From: Caulobacter segnis ATCC 21756
GTDB lineage: Bacteria > Pseudomonadota > Alphaproteobacteria > Caulobacterales > Caulobacteraceae
Length of the DNA: 64,000 nucleotides
Direction of reading: 5' to 3'
NCBI RefSeq assembly: GCF_000092285.1
Contig: NC_014100.1
Coordinates: forward strand, 1,426,001 to 1,490,000
A model generated the notes under the pieces. It worked only from the letters and a program-made list of their open reading frames with translations, did no database searches and was not told the DNA's origin. This document shows, piece after piece, positions 60,685 through 64,000 of this stretch. Both the position numbers and the translations under genes were made by a program. Each line of letters opens with the position of its first letter. Position 1 is the stretch's first letter.

Positions 60685-61890
60685 TTACTGGTGGTCCAAC
60701 AGGCCCAGGACGCGCTTGGCCACGACGTTCAGGTTCACCTCGCTGGTGCCGCCCTCGATCGAGTTGCCCTTGGCGCGCAGCATGGCGCGCGGCGCGGCCA
60801 GCTCCTCGGCGCTGAAGCCTTCGCCTTCCCAGCCCAGGCCCTGCAGGCCCAAGGCCTCGACCAACAGCTCGGTGCGTTCCTGGTTCATCTTGGCGGCGGC
60901 GTACTTGATGATCGAGACGGCGGCGCTGGGTCCCGAGCCCTGCTTGGACTCCGCCTCGGCGCGGCGCACGGTTAGCATGAAGGCGTGAGCGTCCATGGAA
61001 TGGGCCGCGAGGCGCGCGCGGAAGTCGCCATCGGCGATCCGGCCTTCGGCGTCGACGTCGATCTCGCTCTTGGCCGCCTCGACCGGCGAAAGACCGCCGC
61101 CGCCGCCGAAGCCCGAGGCGCTGATGTTCTGGCGCTCGTACTGGAGCAGGCGCTTGGCGATGTCCCACCCGCCGTTCAGCTTGCCGACCAGCTGTTCCTT
61201 GGGGACCTTCACATTGTCGAAGAAGGTCTCGCAGAAGGGCGAGGATCCGCTGATCAGCTTGATCGGCCGGGCCTCGACGCCGGGCGAGGTCATGTCGAAC
61301 AGCACGAACGAGATGCCTTCGTGCTTCTTGGTCGTGTCGGTGCGCACCAGGCAGAAGATCCAGTCGGCCTGGTCGGCGTAGCTGGTCCAGACCTTCTGGC
61401 CGTTGATCAGGTAGTGATCGCCCTTGTCCTCGCACTTGGTCTGGAGGGAGGCCAGGTCCGAACCGGCGCCAGGCTCCGAATAACCCTGGCACCATCGGAT
61501 TTCGCCGCGGACGATCTGCGGCAGGAAGCGCTGCTTCTGTTCCTCGGTGGCGTATTCGAGCAGCACCGGGCCCAGCATCCAGATCCCGAAGCTCATCAGG
61601 GCCGGGCGAGCCTTCAGGCGGCGCAGCTCCTGCTCCAGCACCTTGTTCTGCGCCTTGGTGAGCCCGCCGCCGCCATATTCCCTGGGCCACATCGGCGCGG
61701 TCCAGCCGCGCTCGGCCATGCGCTCCAGCCACAGCTTGGCGTCCGGGTTCTTCCAGACCATCTTGCGGCCGCCCCAGGGGGCTTCGTCCTCGGCCATGGG
61801 CGCGCTCAGGGACTTGGGATAGTTGGCCTCCAGCCAGGCGCGGGTCTCGGCGCGGAAGGCGTCGAGTTCGGTTCCCCCGAAATCGGCCAT
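60685..61890 (-). CDS. Acyl-CoA dehydrogenase (401 residues)
   Basis: First gene of the three-gene operon. Seen: EFRAETRAWLEANYPKS-like FRAETRAWLEANYPKSLSAP, WPREYGGGGLTKAQNKVLEQEL, QGYSEPGAGSDLASLQTKCEDKGDHYLINGQKVWTS (FAD and substrate motif), FFDNVKVPKEQLVG, a variable loop (SGFGGGGGLSP), and the C-terminal NSIEGGTSEVNLNVVAKRVLGL, with GGTSE-type end usual in the family. It looks like the larger partner of the enzyme at 58936-60069. Start codon ATG follows GGGAGATGAG. Confidence 0.9.
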   Translation of the reverse strand: MADFGGTELDAFRAETRAWLEANYPKSLSAPMAEDEAPWGGRKMVWKNPDAKLWLERMAERGWTAPMWPREYGGGGLTKAQNKVLEQELRRLKARPALMSFGIWMLGPVLLEYATEEQKQRFLPQIVRGEIRWCQGYSEPGAGSDLASLQTKCEDKGDHYLINGQKVWTSYADQADWIFCLVRTDTTKKHEGISFVLFDMTSPGVEARPIKLISGSSPFCETFFDNVKVPKEQLVGKLNGGWDIAKRLLQYERQNISASGFGGGGGLSPVEAAKSEIDVDAEGRIADGDFRARLAAHSMDAHAFMLTVRRAEAESKQGSGPSAAVSIIKYAAAKMNQERTELLVEALGLQGLGWEGEGFSAEELAAPRAMLRAKGNSIEGGTSEVNLNVVAKRVLGLLDHQ

Positions 61891-62087
61891 CGTCTCATCT
61901 CCCTAACGGACGGTCTGTAGCGGGCGCGTCTGAGGCGCGCTGTTCGGCCCCACACTACGCCTCACGACAGCTTGGGCAAGTCGATTCAAACGCTCGTTCG
62001 CCGCAAGGGCCACGACCACTTCATACTTTGCAGGCTATATGGGAACGCTACTGGATCCCGTTGGGGATTCGTCGTTTCGGGATCTGG

Positions 62088-63740
62088 ATGTCCTCGACAG
62101 TTTTCAGGCCCGCGGCTCTCGCGATCGCCCCGACCCTGGCGGCGATCCTGACCGCGTCGGCGGGAGTCATGCTGCTGGCCTCGGGGGCTACGCCATCCGA
62201 ACCGACCCGCTTCCTGCTGCTTTTGGCCTTCGCGCCCGATCTGCTGATCGAGATCAGCCACTTCTTCTCGTCGATCCTGGGTCTTGTCCTGCTCCTGCTG
62301 GCCTTCGGCCTGCGCTCCCGCCTGGGCGCGGCCTGGTGGGCGGCTCTGATCGTGCTGGCGTCGTCGGCGGTTCTGGCGATCTTCAAGGGGCTGAACTGGG
62401 AAGAGACCGCCATGCTGCTGGTCTGTTTCCTCGCCATCCTGCCGTTCCGAGACGCCTTCCCGCGCAGGGCGGCTTTGTCGAAGATGGAGATCACGCCGGG
62501 CTGGCTGCTGTCGGCGGCCGCGGCGATCGGCGGGGCCGGGCTCCTGGGCTGGTGGTCGTTCCACCACACCGAATTCGCCGACAAGTCCTGGATCCGTATC
62601 CTGCAAGACCACGACGAGGCCGCCCGGGCCATTCGCTCGTCGGTCGCGGCCGCCATCGTGCTGCTGGCCGTAGGCGTCTGGCGGCTGATCTCGACGGCGG
62701 CCACGCCGCCGGTCGTCGACGACACCGACCCTGAGTTCGACCGCGTCCGGGCTATCCTCGCCAAGGCCGAGGACGCCGAGCCCAGCGCCAATCTCGCCCT
62801 GCTGGGCGACAAGCGCTTCCTGTTCTCGGCGTCGGGCGAGACCTTCCTGATGTTCGGCGTGCGGGGCCGTTCCTGGATCGCCCTGGGCGCGCCGGTCGGT
62901 CGCAGCGACGAGCGCATGGAGCTGTTCTGGCGCTTCCGCGAACTGGCCGACGCCCATGCGGCGCGCGCGGGCTTCTATGGCCTGGGCCCCGACGACCTGC
63001 CCGACACCGTCGATCTCGGCCTCGCCATCCAGAAGACCGGCGAAAGCGCGGCCGTGCCGCTGGAGGCCTTCAGCCTGGTCGGTCGCCGCCGCGAGGTGCT
63101 GCGTCGCAACTGGCGCAAGGCCGGGGAGGGCGGCGCCGCCTTCGAGGTCCTGCCTGTCGGCGCGGCCAATGCGATCATGGACGAGTTGAAGGCGATCTCC
63201 GACTCCTGGCTCGGCCATCATGCCGGCGGGGAGAAGAGCTTCTCGATGGGGGGCTTCGATCCGCGGTATGTCGCCGAATTCCCGGTGGCGGTGGTGCGCG
63301 GCGAGGAGGGCAAGATCGTCGCCTTCGCCACCCTGTGGCTGACGGCCTCGAAGACCTCGTTCTCGATGGACCTGATGCGCTATTCCGACGAGGCGCCCAA
63401 GAACGTCATGGACTACCTGTTCGTCGAGCTCCTCCAGTGGGGCAAGGACGAGGGCTACAAAGCGTTCGAGTTCGGCGTGGCGCCGCTAGCGGGGCTGGAA
63501 GATCGTCGTCTGGCGCCGATCATGTCTCGGGTCGGCCGCCTGCTCTATGAGCGGGGCGAGGAGATCTACAATTTCCAGGGTGTCCGACGGTATAAAGATA
63601 AATATGACCCTGTCTGGCAGCCGCGTTACATTGCCGCGCCCCAGAAATGGGCGATCCCATTCTTGCTCGCCGACATCGGTTTGCTGTCGTCGGGAGGGGT
63701 CTCGGGCCTGACCAAGCGCCCGAAAAAGGCCGCGACCTAG
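62088..63740 (+). CDS. MprF-like phosphatidylglycerol lysyltransferase family protein (DUF2156)
   Basis: A 550-residue membrane protein. The N-terminal part has about six membrane helices (AIAPTLAAILTASAGVMLLA, FLLLLAFAPDLLIEI, ILGLVLLLLAFGL, WWAALIVLASSAVLAIF), far fewer than the 14 of full MprF. The C-terminal part is the MprF/DUF2156 aminoacyltransferase-like domain: LALLGDKRFLFSASGETFLMFGVRGRSWIALGAPVG, GFYGLGPDDLPDTVDLG, FSMGGFDPRYVAEFPVAVV and KFEFGVAPLAGLEDRR-like KAFEFGVAPLAGLEDRR. Function may be aminoacylation of lipids or a related transfer. I chose ATG 62088; a TTG at 62028 would add 20 residues with unusual codons. Confidence 0.8.
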   Translation: MSSTVFRPAALAIAPTLAAILTASAGVMLLASGATPSEPTRFLLLLAFAPDLLIEISHFFSSILGLVLLLLAFGLRSRLGAAWWAALIVLASSAVLAIFKGLNWEETAMLLVCFLAILPFRDAFPRRAALSKMEITPGWLLSAAAAIGGAGLLGWWSFHHTEFADKSWIRILQDHDEAARAIRSSVAAAIVLLAVGVWRLISTAATPPVVDDTDPEFDRVRAILAKAEDAEPSANLALLGDKRFLFSASGETFLMFGVRGRSWIALGAPVGRSDERMELFWRFRELADAHAARAGFYGLGPDDLPDTVDLGLAIQKTGESAAVPLEAFSLVGRRREVLRRNWRKAGEGGAAFEVLPVGAANAIMDELKAISDSWLGHHAGGEKSFSMGGFDPRYVAEFPVAVVRGEEGKIVAFATLWLTASKTSFSMDLMRYSDEAPKNVMDYLFVELLQWGKDEGYKAFEFGVAPLAGLEDRRLAPIMSRVGRLLYERGEEIYNFQGVRRYKDKYDPVWQPRYIAAPQKWAIPFLLADIGLLSSGGVSGLTKRPKKAAT

Positions 63741-63952
63741 TAACGCGGTTGGTTACCGGTCTGGACACCCAGAAGGTTCGCCAGATGCACCATCATCAGC
63801 ATCAGGGCGACGACGCAGACCATCATCAGCGGGCGCCAGGGAACCATGCGCGGTCCCTTTAAAACGTTGATTGGGCGCGCGCCCAGCCAGCCGCAGGCGA
63901 TCGCGAGAACGAGGAAGAGGGCCGAGGCCGCGAGGGTCTGGGTCAGGTCCAT
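63737..63952 (-). CDS. Small membrane protein, 71 residues
   Basis: Two hydrophobic segments: LAASALFLVLAIACGWLGAR (residues 7-26) and PLMMVCVVALMLMMVHLANLL (about 41-61), with a basic loop between (NVLKGPRMVPWR). It starts MDLTQ. It converges on the MprF-like gene and shares its stop through CTAG. Not recognised; membrane location follows from the sequence, function does not. Confidence 0.65.
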   Translation of the reverse strand: MDLTQTLAASALFLVLAIACGWLGARPINVLKGPRMVPWRPLMMVCVVALMLMMVHLANLLGVQTGNQPRY

Positions 63953-64000
63953 GGCGGCTTCTAGGCCTGCGACAATATGCCTGGCAAATGGTTAAGTCGC

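Noticed and set aside
61891..62087. tRNA or other stable RNA between the acyl-CoA dehydrogenase and MprF-like genes
   Set aside because: No cloverleaf, T-loop or terminator could be traced; it appears to be an ordinary divergent promoter region.
1..64000. Prophage, integrase, insertion-sequence transposase, CRISPR array or defence island
   Set aside because: No integrase, transposase, cas or toxin-antitoxin signatures were found; the only element-like item with a gene is the DUF559 unit.

Overview
The window is about 67% GC, densely coded on both strands, with no tRNA, rRNA, CRISPR array or prophage that I can see. Gene content and order point to a Caulobacter species (Alphaproteobacteria): flgF-flgG-flgA-flgH divergent from fliL-fliM-pflI-motE-like, then the Entner-Doudoroff run zwf-pgl-edd-glk, a LacI-type regulator, a family 3 glycosidase and pyk, as I remember from Caulobacter crescentus. 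A sigma-54 promoter with an FlbD-type (ftr) site in front of flgF supports this.

Layout. 1-8430: ilvB (partial, behind a leader peptide and attenuator), a Tat-exported serine hydrolase, pncC, miaA, an exported protein, serB, a HAD phosphatase and mrp. 8490-17450: a FadL-type porin, an SDR enzyme, repeat elements, an ABC export operon (permease, ATPase, HlyD adaptor), a five-EF-hand protein and a nucleoside transporter. 17460-24540: a DUF559 nuclease gene between near-identical inverted repeats, then GST, thioesterase, DUF3253 protein, uracil-DNA glycosylase, lipoprotein lysophospholipase, leucine-type dehydrogenase, UVR-motif protein, an MFS exporter and a 48-residue small protein. 24570-32570: transglutaminase, TetR, glycosyltransferase, XRE regulator plus RTX-type protein, VWA/CoxE protein, GNAT, and a zinc-type alcohol dehydrogenase divergent from an HxlR regulator. 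32600-36660: a histone-deacetylase 3' remnant, a histidine phosphatase and the isoprenoid run xseB-ispA-dxs. 36660-46480: frameshifted lipoprotein gene and the flagellar cluster. 46740-57900: central carbon metabolism. 57900-64000: Crp/Fnr regulator, two acyl-CoA dehydrogenases around a DsbA-like protein, an MprF-like protein and a small membrane protein.

How the parts work together. zwf, pgl, edd and glk convert glucose to 2-keto-3-deoxy-6-phosphogluconate; the exported glycosidase would supply glucose and pyk completes lower glycolysis. Three palindromes of one architecture (TGACA/TGTCA-like arms, 4-nt spacer) lie before zwf, before the lacI-type gene and before the glycosidase gene, so one regulator probably controls all three units. 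The flagellar genes encode rod proteins (FlgF, FlgG), ring proteins (FlgA, FlgH), switch and stator-associated proteins (FliM, FliL), the flagellar positioning protein PflI and a MotE-like protein.

Most notable non-standard items: the DUF559 gene inside a ~40-bp inverted-repeat element whose right repeat encodes the protein's C-terminus; a dispersed hairpin repeat in four copies, one with its half-units in reversed order; a strong-RBS mini-ORF plus terminator in the glycosidase leader; four convergent gene pairs whose stop codons share the tetramer CTAG; and two genes each broken by one extra base.
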